DNA of 45,781 nt. Origin: Verrucomicrobium sp. BvORR034 (GTDB taxonomy: Bacteria; Verrucomicrobiota; Verrucomicrobiia; Verrucomicrobiales; Verrucomicrobiaceae). Below are positions 32,338 to 40,581 of this stretch, piece by piece (positions within the stretch are counted from its first letter, which is position 1; every line of letters starts with the position of its first letter). The notes beneath the pieces are model-generated. The model had not been told where the DNA came from and did not search any database. It saw nothing but the letters and a program-made list of their open reading frames with translations. The stretch is from the NCBI RefSeq assembly GCF_000739635.1, contig NZ_BATQ01000123.1, positions 1 to 45,781 on the forward strand, given 5' to 3'. A program made the translations under genes and the position numbers.

Positions 32338-34587
32338 TTAAAACTTGATGTATTCCTCGAACTCCACCGTTCCTTTGGTCAGGCTCACGGGTTTGGGTTG
32401 GGCGGTCTTGTCCACGCCCAGGAAGTACCAGCCTTCTGCAACCGCATCACTGGCCCCGGTGATCTTGATCTTCCTGAGCAGCCCGTCCCCTTTGGGAGCC
32501 GGGCTCATCGTATCCTCCACCTTCAGCCCGCCCACCTCATAGAGGAAGATGGGGGTTCCATCTTTGGACATACGGTAGCCAACATAGTGGTAACCTGCCG
32601 CCTCCCCACAAGCTTCCGGCCAGGAATCACTGGCGGATTTCAGGCGGGTCAAAGGCATGCGTGGTGGCAGGGCAGGTCCCAAGGTACCCAGCGGTTTCGC
32701 GGGGGTCATGGCCCGCTCTTCCCAGGTGGTCATGGCATCGATAAAGCGTCCCTTCCAGACCACGGCCCAGTGCATCTCGAGCGCGTCGAATGCAGCGTGC
32801 ACGCCCTTGGGGCTGCCTACGGTCACGGCCTGCATGCCGGCCCCTTCTAGGAAAGTGCGGAACACTACCGGCCGATCTGATTTTTCCGGCTTGATCTCAT
32901 AGTCTCCAGTCTGGAGAAGGCCCTCTGGCAAACGGGATTGGTCGAGCTCCTTGAGGTAGGTCCAGAGCTGCTCGATTTCCTGGTCGGCCTTCTTCCGGCC
33001 CATGAAGAGCGGCGGCATCAGCGTGCCAGGCTGCGTGACCTGGGGATTGAGCAGGAGTTCTTTGAAATACTCTGGCGTCAACCGGTGCACGGTGTGGGTC
33101 AGATTGATCACCGGCACCCCCAGCGACTTGCGATCCTTCAGCCCGTGACAGGACACACACCCCAGGCCGCCCGTGCCCACACCCATGAGGCCGCGCCCCA
33201 GCTCAGAGCGATGGTGCTTGAGCAGACCGCTGGTATCGATCGCGATCGGTTTCTCAGGCTTGGCCGACTCCTTGAGCGCCGGGAGGAAGCCCACGCAGTT
33301 GTCCTGGCCAAAGCGGGGCATGCGGGTGGTCATGTAAGACCGCACCCCGCCACCTGTGCCCCAGAGCAACCTGGCAAACCATTCATCCGTCAGTTTACGC
33401 CCGGCCACGTCCAGCTTGGGCGGCAGACGGCCCAGTTCACCCAGAGAGTGCGCGGCGGCCTCGTACACGGTCAGGTACTGCGCCCGGGGCTCCTCCAGCC
33501 CACCCGTGCCCCGCCATTCGTGGCAGGCGTAGCAGTTCATCTTCATGAGGAAGGCATCCACGGTCTGCAGGGTGGACCGCGGTTGCGGTGTCGTGCCCTG
33601 CACGTCTTTCAGCGCCAGCAGCATGGCCCGACGCTGCAGATCGCTCATGCCGTAGTCTGGAATGCCCGCCTTCTTCGCAATGGAGAGGCATCCCTCCGTC
33701 ACCCGCAAGTCTTTCAGCGGCTTCACGCGGGGCAGAGGCTCCACCTTGCCAGCGTCATGACAGGCCGTGCAGCCCTGGGCCACGAACTGCTTGCGCCCCT
33801 CCTCCGGGGTTTGAGGAGGCAACGCCAGCAGCGTGCGCTCCATGGTGTTGGAGGGTTCGCGGTTTAACTGGAGGTACGCCGCCACGTCGGCCGATTCCTG
33901 GTCGGAGAGCTCTGTCGCGGGCATGCGCCCGGCATGGCGGATGCTCAGCGGATCCTGGAGGAACGCCGCCAGGGCGTGGAAGTCATACTTGTCCGCCAGC
34001 AGCAGGGGCACAGAGGGCAGCCCCGGCTTTTCCACATCAAGTCCAGGCGGAGCCTCAACGGGCTTGTAGTCCGTAAGCGCTGCGGGTTCATGGCAGGCCA
34101 CACAGCCGATTGTGTGGTAGAGCTGGCGTCCCCGCTCCACATCCCCTTGCGGAAACTTCTTGGGCTCCTTCTTCAGGCTGGAGAGGTACACCGTGAGCGC
34201 CTCCACCACCTTCGGATCCCGATCCTCACCCGCGAACAGGCCCGGCATGAGGGTGCCCTTCTTGCGATGCTGGGGACTGCGGATGAAGAGCCAGAGTTCG
34301 TCGGCACTCAAGCGGCTGCCGACTCCATCCAGCGCCACTTTTGGACGTGTTTCCAGGCGATCCTCCCAGCTCTTGGGCGCTGCGTGACAGCCCGTACAGT
34401 TGAACTCCTGGAGCAGCAGCATCCCGCCCTGCGCGAGGTGATCTTCATCATCCTCAGCAGAGTAGAAGCGGTCAAAGCCCGCCACGAAGGGATACTCAAC
34501 GGGATCCGCCTGACCAGGATGGGCAGCAGATTTACTGGCCAGTGCCAGACAGAATGCCAGAGGGGTGAGATAGCGCAGCAGAAGCAT
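32338..34587 (-). CDS. Multihaem cytochrome c, secreted
   Basis: 749 residues from ATG 34587, which begins a signal peptide (MLLLRY, cleavage near S-A-A); upstream open frame is not protein-like. Five C-x-x-C-H haem sites are visible in order: C-T-G-C-H, C-V-A-C-H, C-T-A-C-H, C-Y-A-C-H and C-V-S-C-H. Distal methionines are plausible in the M-P-G-L-F, M-P-A-T-E, M-P-R-F and M-P-P-L-F segments typical of class I domains. The last 200 residues have no haem site and resemble a carbohydrate- or ligand-binding beta domain. It probably takes electrons from the adjacent propeller dehydrogenase in the periplasm (inference). Confidence 0.85.
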   Translation of the reverse strand: MLLLRYLTPLAFCLALASKSAAHPGQADPVEYPFVAGFDRFYSAEDDEDHLAQGGMLLLQEFNCTGCHAAPKSWEDRLETRPKVALDGVGSRLSADELWLFIRSPQHRKKGTLMPGLFAGEDRDPKVVEALTVYLSSLKKEPKKFPQGDVERGRQLYHTIGCVACHEPAALTDYKPVEAPPGLDVEKPGLPSVPLLLADKYDFHALAAFLQDPLSIRHAGRMPATELSDQESADVAAYLQLNREPSNTMERTLLALPPQTPEEGRKQFVAQGCTACHDAGKVEPLPRVKPLKDLRVTEGCLSIAKKAGIPDYGMSDLQRRAMLLALKDVQGTTPQPRSTLQTVDAFLMKMNCYACHEWRGTGGLEEPRAQYLTVYEAAAHSLGELGRLPPKLDVAGRKLTDEWFARLLWGTGGGVRSYMTTRMPRFGQDNCVGFLPALKESAKPEKPIAIDTSGLLKHHRSELGRGLMGVGTGGLGCVSCHGLKDRKSLGVPVINLTHTVHRLTPEYFKELLLNPQVTQPGTLMPPLFMGRKKADQEIEQLWTYLKELDQSRLPEGLLQTGDYEIKPEKSDRPVVFRTFLEGAGMQAVTVGSPKGVHAAFDALEMHWAVVWKGRFIDAMTTWEERAMTPAKPLGTLGPALPPRMPLTRLKSASDSWPEACGEAAGYHYVGYRMSKDGTPIFLYEVGGLKVEDTMSPAPKGDGLLRKIKITGASDAVAEGWYFLGVDKTAQPKPVSLTKGTVEFEEYIKF

Positions 34588-34631
34588 GCCAGGGCTGTGG
34601 AGTGGATGAATGAAGGGCCGGATGTGCCAGC

Positions 34632-35549
34632 CTAAGCCTTGGCGAGACAGTTTTCCAGATAGGTCCGGGAGTGATTGATCTCCGCCGTCGTTTGCTCCGC
34701 CGTGGGCAGGATGGGGATGCCCCGCGGGGTGGGATGCATGAAGACCTGGGTGTACCCGGCAAACCGAATCTCCTTGAGCGCCTTCACAATGGGGACGAAG
34801 TCCAGCTTGCCCCGACCAGGCAGTTGCTGTAGTTCCTCGTCCTTGGGCATCGGTTTCATACATCCCATCCCGTACTCCCAGGCCAGAAAAACCGTGAGCT
34901 TGCTGCCGAGTTCACGAATGAGACCAGCAATGAGCTCCGGATCCTGAGGCAAGTGATAAGGCGCGAGTTCAATGCCCATTGGCAGATCCTTGCCGAACTC
35001 AGCGAGCCAGCGGATAGCGTCAGGTGCATCGATCAGGTTCTTGCCGTGGTTCTCGATGGCGATGGTCAAGCCGAGCTCCCCTGCCCTCGCCAGGTGGGGT
35101 TTCAGCTTCTCCACAAACTCTTGGACCGCTTTTTTCAGGTCCGGCCCCGTCAGGCCCACCGGACCGGAGCCTCCCGTGACGAGCACTTTCCCCCCAAACT
35201 TTTTGAGCACCAGCATCTCCTCCTGAAGCTTGAACGGGCCCAGATCATAGCGGGTGATGCAGTCAAGCTTCACCTTGTGAGTCTCCAGCAGGGCGGCCAC
35301 CTTCTCATGCCCGAGCTCGTCCATCTGCTCCCGCTGGGTACCATGCCTACGCGGCCACACATCCAGACTCGCCGCCCCGGTCTTCGGGGTCTCAGCAATC
35401 ACCGCCTCCAGCGGGAGATTGCCGTACATCGCAGAGCTGGTGAGGTATCGAAAGGCAAAAGGGGCCTCCGCACCCGGTGCGGGCGCAGGGGAAATAGCGA
35501 GGGCGGCAGTGCCCAGCGTGGCAGATCGGAGAAAGTCGCGGCGTCTCAT
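34632..35549 (-). CDS. Tat-exported sugar phosphate isomerase/epimerase-like TIM barrel
   Basis: 305 residues. The N-terminus is a twin-arginine signal (R-R-R-D-F-L-R-S-A) with Ala-rich core. The rest is an AP-endonuclease-2/xylose-isomerase-like TIM barrel: V-T-G-G-S-G, then E-L-G-L-T-I-A-I-E-N-H-G (metal-ligand Glu and His), M-G-I-E-L-A-P-Y-H and T-Q-V-F-M-H-P-T-P. Such exported sugar isomerase-like proteins are common in PVC bacteria. It is first in an operon with the pentahaem cytochrome and the propeller protein. The role is probably periplasmic sugar conversion; the substrate is unknown. Confidence 0.82.
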   Translation of the reverse strand: MRRRDFLRSATLGTAALAISPAPAPGAEAPFAFRYLTSSAMYGNLPLEAVIAETPKTGAASLDVWPRRHGTQREQMDELGHEKVAALLETHKVKLDCITRYDLGPFKLQEEMLVLKKFGGKVLVTGGSGPVGLTGPDLKKAVQEFVEKLKPHLARAGELGLTIAIENHGKNLIDAPDAIRWLAEFGKDLPMGIELAPYHLPQDPELIAGLIRELGSKLTVFLAWEYGMGCMKPMPKDEELQQLPGRGKLDFVPIVKALKEIRFAGYTQVFMHPTPRGIPILPTAEQTTAEINHSRTYLENCLAKA

Positions 35550-35748
35550 GGTGGGGGTCGAAAGTCAATCAGGGGCAACTGGGCAAAATGGGGAGAAAGT
35601 CTAACGCAGACTCATGCCGCAAACTTTTCCGACTTTTTTGCCGCTTTTAAGACTTCCCCACCCGGCTCACTTCCGAATAGAAACGAGACACTGCTTGCAG
35701 ATCGTATTTTATCCCACATTGTTCCCCGACCCTCACCCACGGCGATTC

Positions 35749-36837
35749 ATGAAACCGCTCTCCCTCGCGGCCTTGTGCGTGCCCCTTCTTGCGTTCTCCA
35801 GCCTGGAGGCGGAAGAACTCCTGTCGATGGAGACCAGCACGCGGCGCTCCAGTGCCGTAACCGAGGTGCCCAGGCCCTCTGCGGTGACGGAGTTGCCCGC
35901 GACGGTGGCCCCCACCTTGCCTACCAATGCAGTAAATCAGGTGCCCGGTCAGCCTGGCATCTATGAGGCGGTGCTCGCAGGCGATCAGGAACTCGTGTCA
36001 GGTCTGCTGAATGAAGGGTACTCGGCCAACGAGATCACCCCTGAGAAGGACACTCCCCTGTGCCTGGCGCTTCGCTCCGGCCAGCCTGCCATGGCGATCT
36101 TTCTGTTGCTCCACGGGGCGGATCCCAACTTGGCGGGGGCAGATGGTCAGACTCCCGTAGCCCTGGCCTCCCTGCGGCGCCACCCCTTCCTCCTGAAGGC
36201 CCTTCTGGCCGCAGGTGGTAACCCCAGCAAGCCGTTCGCGTCCCCCGTCTCGTCCGAGATTGTCAACTCCGTGGCCGATGAATTCCTGCGCTGGCAGCTG
36301 AAGAGAGAAAAGCACATCACCCCGCTCATGGCCTGCGCTGGCCGCGGCGATGTCGAGGCCGTCGCCCTCCTGCTGGAGTACGGGGCCAACAAGCAGTCGC
36401 ACACCATGCCCAGCTATCGGTACGCGATCAATTTCGCCGCCGACCAGCGCTTCCTGTATGTCATGCGCATCCTTCTGGGCCGCCAGCCTGAGTCTGAACC
36501 TCACATTCTGGTCACAGTGGATCTCAGCAACCAGAAAGCCTGGGTAGAAATCGAAGGTGTCCGGCAGATCGACACCAAGATCTCCACCGGCCGTGCTGGC
36601 TACCGCACCCCTGCCGGGCGCTACGTCATCACGAACAAGTACAAGGACTGGACCTCCACCATCTACAAGGTGCCCATGCCCTACTTCATGCGCCTCAACT
36701 GCAGCTCCATCGGCCTGCACAGCGGCTACGTGACCGGACGCCCTGCCTCCCATGGCTGCATCCGCCTGCCCAACGAAATCGCCAAGAAGATCTTCGGCAT
36801 GGTCCGCGTGGGTGATGAGGTGCATATTATTCCGTGA
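35749..36837 (+). CDS. Ankyrin-repeat L,D-transpeptidase (YkuD domain)
   Basis: 362 residues from ATG 35749, which starts a signal peptide (MKPLS, cleavage near L-E-A). Residues 30-65 are a short Ser/Pro/Thr-rich linker with repeated S-A-V-T-E motifs. Ankyrin repeats follow (about 70-245): D-T-P-L-C-L-A-L-R, L-L-L-H-G-A-D-P-N, G-Q-T-P-V-A-L-A, L-L-E-Y-G-A-N. The C-terminal YkuD domain (about 250-362) has L-H-S-G-Y and S-H-G-C-I-R-L with catalytic Cys337. L,D-transpeptidases cross-link peptidoglycan or attach lipoproteins to it. The ankyrin part probably binds a periplasmic partner. Confidence 0.88.
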   Translation: MKPLSLAALCVPLLAFSSLEAEELLSMETSTRRSSAVTEVPRPSAVTELPATVAPTLPTNAVNQVPGQPGIYEAVLAGDQELVSGLLNEGYSANEITPEKDTPLCLALRSGQPAMAIFLLLHGADPNLAGADGQTPVALASLRRHPFLLKALLAAGGNPSKPFASPVSSEIVNSVADEFLRWQLKREKHITPLMACAGRGDVEAVALLLEYGANKQSHTMPSYRYAINFAADQRFLYVMRILLGRQPESEPHILVTVDLSNQKAWVEIEGVRQIDTKISTGRAGYRTPAGRYVITNKYKDWTSTIYKVPMPYFMRLNCSSIGLHSGYVTGRPASHGCIRLPNEIAKKIFGMVRVGDEVHIIP

Positions 36838-37114
36838 ACCGTGAATAGCGGTGCAGAGCTGATGCAGCCTTCAGCTTCACTGGCAAAGTAGTACAGCATT
36901 TCGATGCGTCACTCGCGCTGCCGGACGCTATCCATGCCGAGTCAAAGCGCCCTGCTACTCACAGCTATCGCCTGCCGCGTAGCACGGTTGTGCCAACCGG
37001 CTGCGTGAGCGGAGCGAGGAATCGAGTCATACCCCTGAGCCCAATGACCGCCTGCCACTTCTGGAGTGACCCCCGCGCTATTGCCGCTAACCGCGAGACA
37101 AATCGCCCCCCCTT

Positions 37115-37873
37115 TCACGTCCCAGTCGGAAACTCACTGAAATCATGGTAGCCCACCAGATCGACCTCCGCCGCATTGTCCTTCACCAGTCGGCGCAACT
37201 CCGCCAAACTCGCCCGCCGCAACCCATCATCCTCGGCCCGCATCGCCGCCAGCGCCGACACCGGATGATCGTCCATCGAGAGCTCCACCTTCAGGTAATA
37301 CGCATCCCCCACATGCAAGAGCCATCGCTCACCCACCTGAACTGCCACCCCGCAATGTCCGAGCGTGTGCCCAAAGAGCGGTACGAGGTAAATATCGCAC
37401 CCCGGCACCAAAGCCATCCGCCGAGCCTCCAACCCGAACCAGCGCTCAGATGAAACCCCGTGCACAACCCACAGGGGGCCATGCGCAAACTGAGCCGCTG
37501 AGTATCGCCCGTTGCCAGACTCGATCTGGGCCAACTCCTCGGCTGCCACATGCACCTTCGCCGCCGGGAAATCTGCCAATCCACCTACATGGTCATGATC
37601 GCCATGGGTGAGAACAATGTCTGTCACGTCCCCCACCCGAAAGCCGAGCCCCGCCACCTGCCGCGCCGCCGTCAGTTCTTCGTGAAACTGAAACCCTGCG
37701 GCTCTAATCGCAAACGGCCCAATCCGCTCAAGAGGTCGCTTGATATCCTCCAGGCCGATGCCTGTATCCACCAGTACCAACCTGCCCTCATGCTCAATCA
37801 GCAAACAATGGCATGAGGCCTTCGGCCCGGGCGGAGCGTGCAGAATACCGCAGTTGAGGTGGTGAATTTTCAT
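37115..37873 (-). CDS. MBL-fold metallo-hydrolase
   Basis: 252 residues. The metallo-beta-lactamase fold shows D-T-G near the start and the metal motif T-H-G-D-H-D-H-V-G-G at about residues 89-98. G-H-T-L-G-H-C and H-V-G-D-A-Y-Y supply later ligands. The layout resembles N-acyl-homoserine-lactone lactonase-like (AttM) and other small MBL hydrolases. The substrate is not clear. The 277 bp between this gene and the LDT gene hold nothing recognisable. Confidence 0.85.
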   Translation of the reverse strand: MKIHHLNCGILHAPPGPKASCHCLLIEHEGRLVLVDTGIGLEDIKRPLERIGPFAIRAAGFQFHEELTAARQVAGLGFRVGDVTDIVLTHGDHDHVGGLADFPAAKVHVAAEELAQIESGNGRYSAAQFAHGPLWVVHGVSSERWFGLEARRMALVPGCDIYLVPLFGHTLGHCGVAVQVGERWLLHVGDAYYLKVELSMDDHPVSALAAMRAEDDGLRRASLAELRRLVKDNAAEVDLVGYHDFSEFPTGT

Positions 37874-37960
37874 GTGATGGGAAATGCTTCATCTTCTGTC
37901 GCGGGCTCATCCGTCAACAGGGTTCTGACTGGTTGAACTATCGTCCGATACAAAGGTGCC

Positions 37961-38420
37961 CTACCAGCCAATCCCACTCACTAACTGACGCAGCCACTTC
38001 GAACTGGATGTCTGGTGCACGATACGATCACGGAACACAACCAGATGAAAGATAGGGTCTTCAGGGCACTCGTGTGATACATAAATCGCGTAGCTCATCG
38101 GCAACTCGTTCAGTGTCTCGATGATTGCAGGCAAGAAGTCTGTGCCCACCAGCGCCTCACTGCTCAGCTCAACCGACATCCACCGGGACCTCCTGTGAGA
38201 GTCGTTCATCACAAAATTGCCATGCATGGGATCACAAACGCCCCCCCATTCTCTCCAGTTGCTGTCGAACGGCATCCTGCGCGTGCCAATACTCTTCATC
38301 AAATCCTTCATCGCCCAGCGCCGGCGGATTGAAAGGACCTTCAAACAACCAGCTCATGGCGTCTGCTGAGACGGCTTCAACTTTGATTTGGGGGCGCATA
38401 GCATGTTCAACGCCTTTCAT
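37961..38420 (-). pseudogene. Frameshifted small gene at a G7 run
   Basis: Two overlapping minus-strand frames join into one protein of about 150 residues. The first part (from ATG 38420) begins MKGVEHAMRP and runs to L-E-R-M-G-G; the second continues from G-G-V-C-D-P-M-H-G-N and ends at 37961 with L-V-S-G-I-G-W. The junction sits exactly at a run of seven Gs on the coding strand (38241-38247 on the plus strand); with one G fewer the frame is continuous. The family is not recognised; the size and acidic, Trp-bearing sequence would fit a small immunity- or SMI-type protein, but that is speculation. It may be a sequencing error, a decayed gene or a phase-variable switch. Confidence 0.65.
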
Positions 38421-38590
38421 GATCTGGCACCATTGTTCACGTCCAAATTGAGAGGTTGATGACCGTAATCGTCACTCTTTCCGCCTTCTTCAGCAGCCTC
38501 GCGATAGTCCCTATGCACTTCACACCTCAGCATACGGTACCGTGAGAATCGCAAAGAAAGAGCATGCCCACCTCTAGCTGAACACCGCTC

Positions 38591-38791
38591 TCAGATACGA
38601 CGCTTCAGAAGAAACCAAGCAACAAGAAAGGCCACCACGGAACCGCCCAGCGAACAGAGCGCCTTGAATGCGGGTACAAAGTTTGGCCCCCCGTCACCCG
38701 CCGCGTTGGCTCTTCCTCCCAGAAAATGAAACGGGGCAAGAGCCAGCAGCACTCCTAACAACAGCGCGAGTATTCCAAAGACACTTCTCAT
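38591..38791 (-). CDS. Small membrane protein
   Basis: A 66-residue protein with two hydrophobic segments (about 4-24 and 45-62) around a Gly-rich loop and a terminal K-R-R, typical of a small inner-membrane protein with positive-inside ending. No family is recognised. It stands between a broken gene and the DUF4034-like gene. The coding call is moderate. Confidence 0.5.
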   Translation of the reverse strand: MRSVFGILALLLGVLLALAPFHFLGGRANAAGDGGPNFVPAFKALCSLGGSVVAFLVAWFLLKRRI

Positions 38792-38909
38792 AGATTCTCT
38801 CAGTTCTCCACCCCAGCCGATCAGCCTTATGTGCGGTTGGCACCCAATTGCGGCTCAGCGAGCTCTTCCGGGGTTATGCTGGTGCCTTCACGAGCGGCCC
38901 ATTGAAATC

Positions 38910-38927
38910 GTCTCTTTGCCCAGAGAC
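38910..38927 (-). terminator. Possible terminator of the DUF4034-like gene
   Basis: GTCTCT / AGAGAC form a 6-bp stem with a 6-base loop just after the gene's stop at 38950. On the minus strand it is followed by GATTTC only, so it is a weak terminator at best. Confidence 0.35.
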
Positions 38928-38949
38928 TTTCAGCCCCCTCCAGTTTCAT

Positions 38950-40068
38950 TCACCACTTGCCCGTGCGAGCCCACTTGCGGTAATGCACGAAGCTCTCCTT
39001 CGAGGGCCAGACATTGCTGTCTTCAAGGTATCGATCCCCGAGCTCCTCGAAGTACGCCTTGGCGGTCGCATTGTCGTAGGCACAGGTGGCCAGAAGAGCG
39101 CCATAGCTGAGAATCTCCACCGAGTCAGGATACTTCTTCTTCAGGATCTCGATCCCTTCCTTGGTCTTGGGCCAGGAGGCCTTCGATTCCCTGAAGATGT
39201 TTTCGTGAAAGTCCACCAGGCGCATCACAATGCGAGCGTATCCTTCCGCACCAAGACCATCCGGGCGTGCTGCCATCTTGGCAGCAAATGCTTCCCATTC
39301 GCCTTTCTCTCCATGCCATCGGGGCAACAAGGAGTAGGCACGAGAGGCGTCATAGCCCCAAAATGTAGGCTCAAACGCATGAGCTTCATCCATGAGCTTT
39401 TCATAACCGGGTTTATCGAGTCCCACCCCCAAGGCAACCTGAAGGGCGACGAGGTACAGCACGGGATCCTTCTCGGGAAGCTTGCCAGCTTCAACAAGGA
39501 CCTTGTTCGCCTGGGTGAGACGTTCTTTCATCAGTCTCCATCCTTCAGGGGTAACTGTGTTGGCATAGCCGGTGCCCCGCGCGTGCCAGGCGTAGTCCAC
39601 GAGAAAGTCAGCGTAAGCGATGCGGGCCGTCACCGAGTTCGGATAGGCCTTTTGCCAAGCCTGGAGAGCATCTTCCGTCACGTTCCAGAGCCCCTGAGCA
39701 TCGCGGTTCTTGCGCTCAAACGCCTGATAGAACTGCGAGATTTTCCAGGAACCGTTGCCGAACACCTCCTTGCTGGCGCGCGCAGCGGCAGCTTCCATCT
39801 CCATTTCGTCAAACTTCTGAGCATACAACAGCTCCGCCATCTGCTTGCGAAAAGCCGCAGCCTTTTCCCCACCTGGATCGGTTACGGACTGAAGGCGAAT
39901 CGCCTCAAGGGCCTCCTCCTTGTCAATGCTCTCGGCAATTTCCTTCCGATTCGATCCGCCTGACGACCCGCTTGAAGAGTCGTTGGTGGAGAGCCGGAAG
40001 TCACAGCCAGTAAGCAAGGCAATCGGAAGCAGGGCAATGGTGACGAGACGGGAATTTGAGCGACGCAT
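38950..40068 (-). CDS. DUF4034-like lipoprotein with helical repeats
   Basis: 372 residues. A lipoprotein signal ends in L-L-T-G-C-D, so it is probably membrane-anchored in the periplasm. A Ser/Gly-rich linker follows. The body matches the DUF4034 pattern (F-D-E-M-E-x-x-A-A-A-A-R-A-S-K-E-V-F-G-N-G-S-W-K-I near residues 85-110) and then helical, TPR-like repeats with W-Q-K-A-Y-P-N-S and L-K-K-K-Y-P-D-S. Function is unknown. A good promoter lies 25 bp upstream. Confidence 0.75.
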   Translation of the reverse strand: MRRSNSRLVTIALLPIALLTGCDFRLSTNDSSSGSSGGSNRKEIAESIDKEEALEAIRLQSVTDPGGEKAAAFRKQMAELLYAQKFDEMEMEAAAARASKEVFGNGSWKISQFYQAFERKNRDAQGLWNVTEDALQAWQKAYPNSVTARIAYADFLVDYAWHARGTGYANTVTPEGWRLMKERLTQANKVLVEAGKLPEKDPVLYLVALQVALGVGLDKPGYEKLMDEAHAFEPTFWGYDASRAYSLLPRWHGEKGEWEAFAAKMAARPDGLGAEGYARIVMRLVDFHENIFRESKASWPKTKEGIEILKKKYPDSVEILSYGALLATCAYDNATAKAYFEELGDRYLEDSNVWPSKESFVHYRKWARTGKW

Positions 40069-40092
40069 GATTGGGGGTTTATTTTATCGGAT

Positions 40093-40120
40093 AGTATATT
40101 GTTGGCGGAATTGAGTACAA
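40093..40120 (-). promoter_or_regulatory. Sigma-70-type promoter for the DUF4034-like gene
   Basis: Reading the minus strand, TTGTAC (40120-40115), a 16-bp spacer and TATACT (40098-40093) precede the ATG at 40068. Both hexamers are close to consensus, within an AT-rich stretch. Confidence 0.55.
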
Positions 40121-40280
40121 GGATCAAGTAGAGCTGGGCCACACTAACTCCGTTCCCCCTTTCCGATAGTCAATTGCTGGAACCGCACCTGGTACCCCCA
40201 TCAAAGCTGACTTTGCGTACAGCTCTCAAAGAAGGGCAATTCCTACAATGACACTTCGTCTGCGTCCGCTGAATCCTGAG

Positions 40281-40499
40281 AACCTGTTTGGATAAAAACG
40301 CTGGGTGTGTTGCGAGGCATTTTGAGTCTGGGCAAGGCGTGAAGAGGGCGTGAATCGAGATTCACAACCGATGAGCAACGCCGTCCAGGCTCAAAAGGAC
40401 CGCAACCCGGAGGGGCAGATCTCAGCCTCGGCGAAGCCTCTCTTATCTTAATCCCTTAATTTATCCTGCCACACCCAGATGTTTTTATCCAAACAGGTT
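40281..40499 (+). repeat. Complete MITE-like element, copy 2
   Basis: A 219-bp element with terminal inverted repeats: the left end begins AACCTGTTTGGATAAAAAC and the right end is its reverse complement, with similarity extending over about 30 bases (one base is inserted between the TIR and CTGGGTGTG). It is flanked by the 5-bp direct repeat CTGAG (40276-40280 and 40500-40504), which looks like a target-site duplication. Inside is GTGAATC-GA-GATTCAC. There is no transposase gene, so it would need one in trans. It ends 82 bp before the GH1 gene's ATG and may affect its expression. Bases 40142-40275 before it show no feature beyond the promoter described. Confidence 0.75.
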
Positions 40500-40581
40500 C
40501 TGAGTCCCCAATTGTTTGCTTCACGCCATGCGCAAAAACTGCTCCAATTGGAAGCCAGCTAGCCAGCACAGGGGGAAACGG

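Noticed and set aside
34588-34863. N-terminal extension of the cytochrome frame
   Set aside because: The extra 92 residues lack family features and overlap the isomerase gene; ATG 34587 starts a signal peptide.
38848-39963. Long plus-strand frame opposite the DUF4034-like gene
   Set aside because: The minus-strand protein has a lipobox, a matching domain pattern and a promoter; the plus frame has none.
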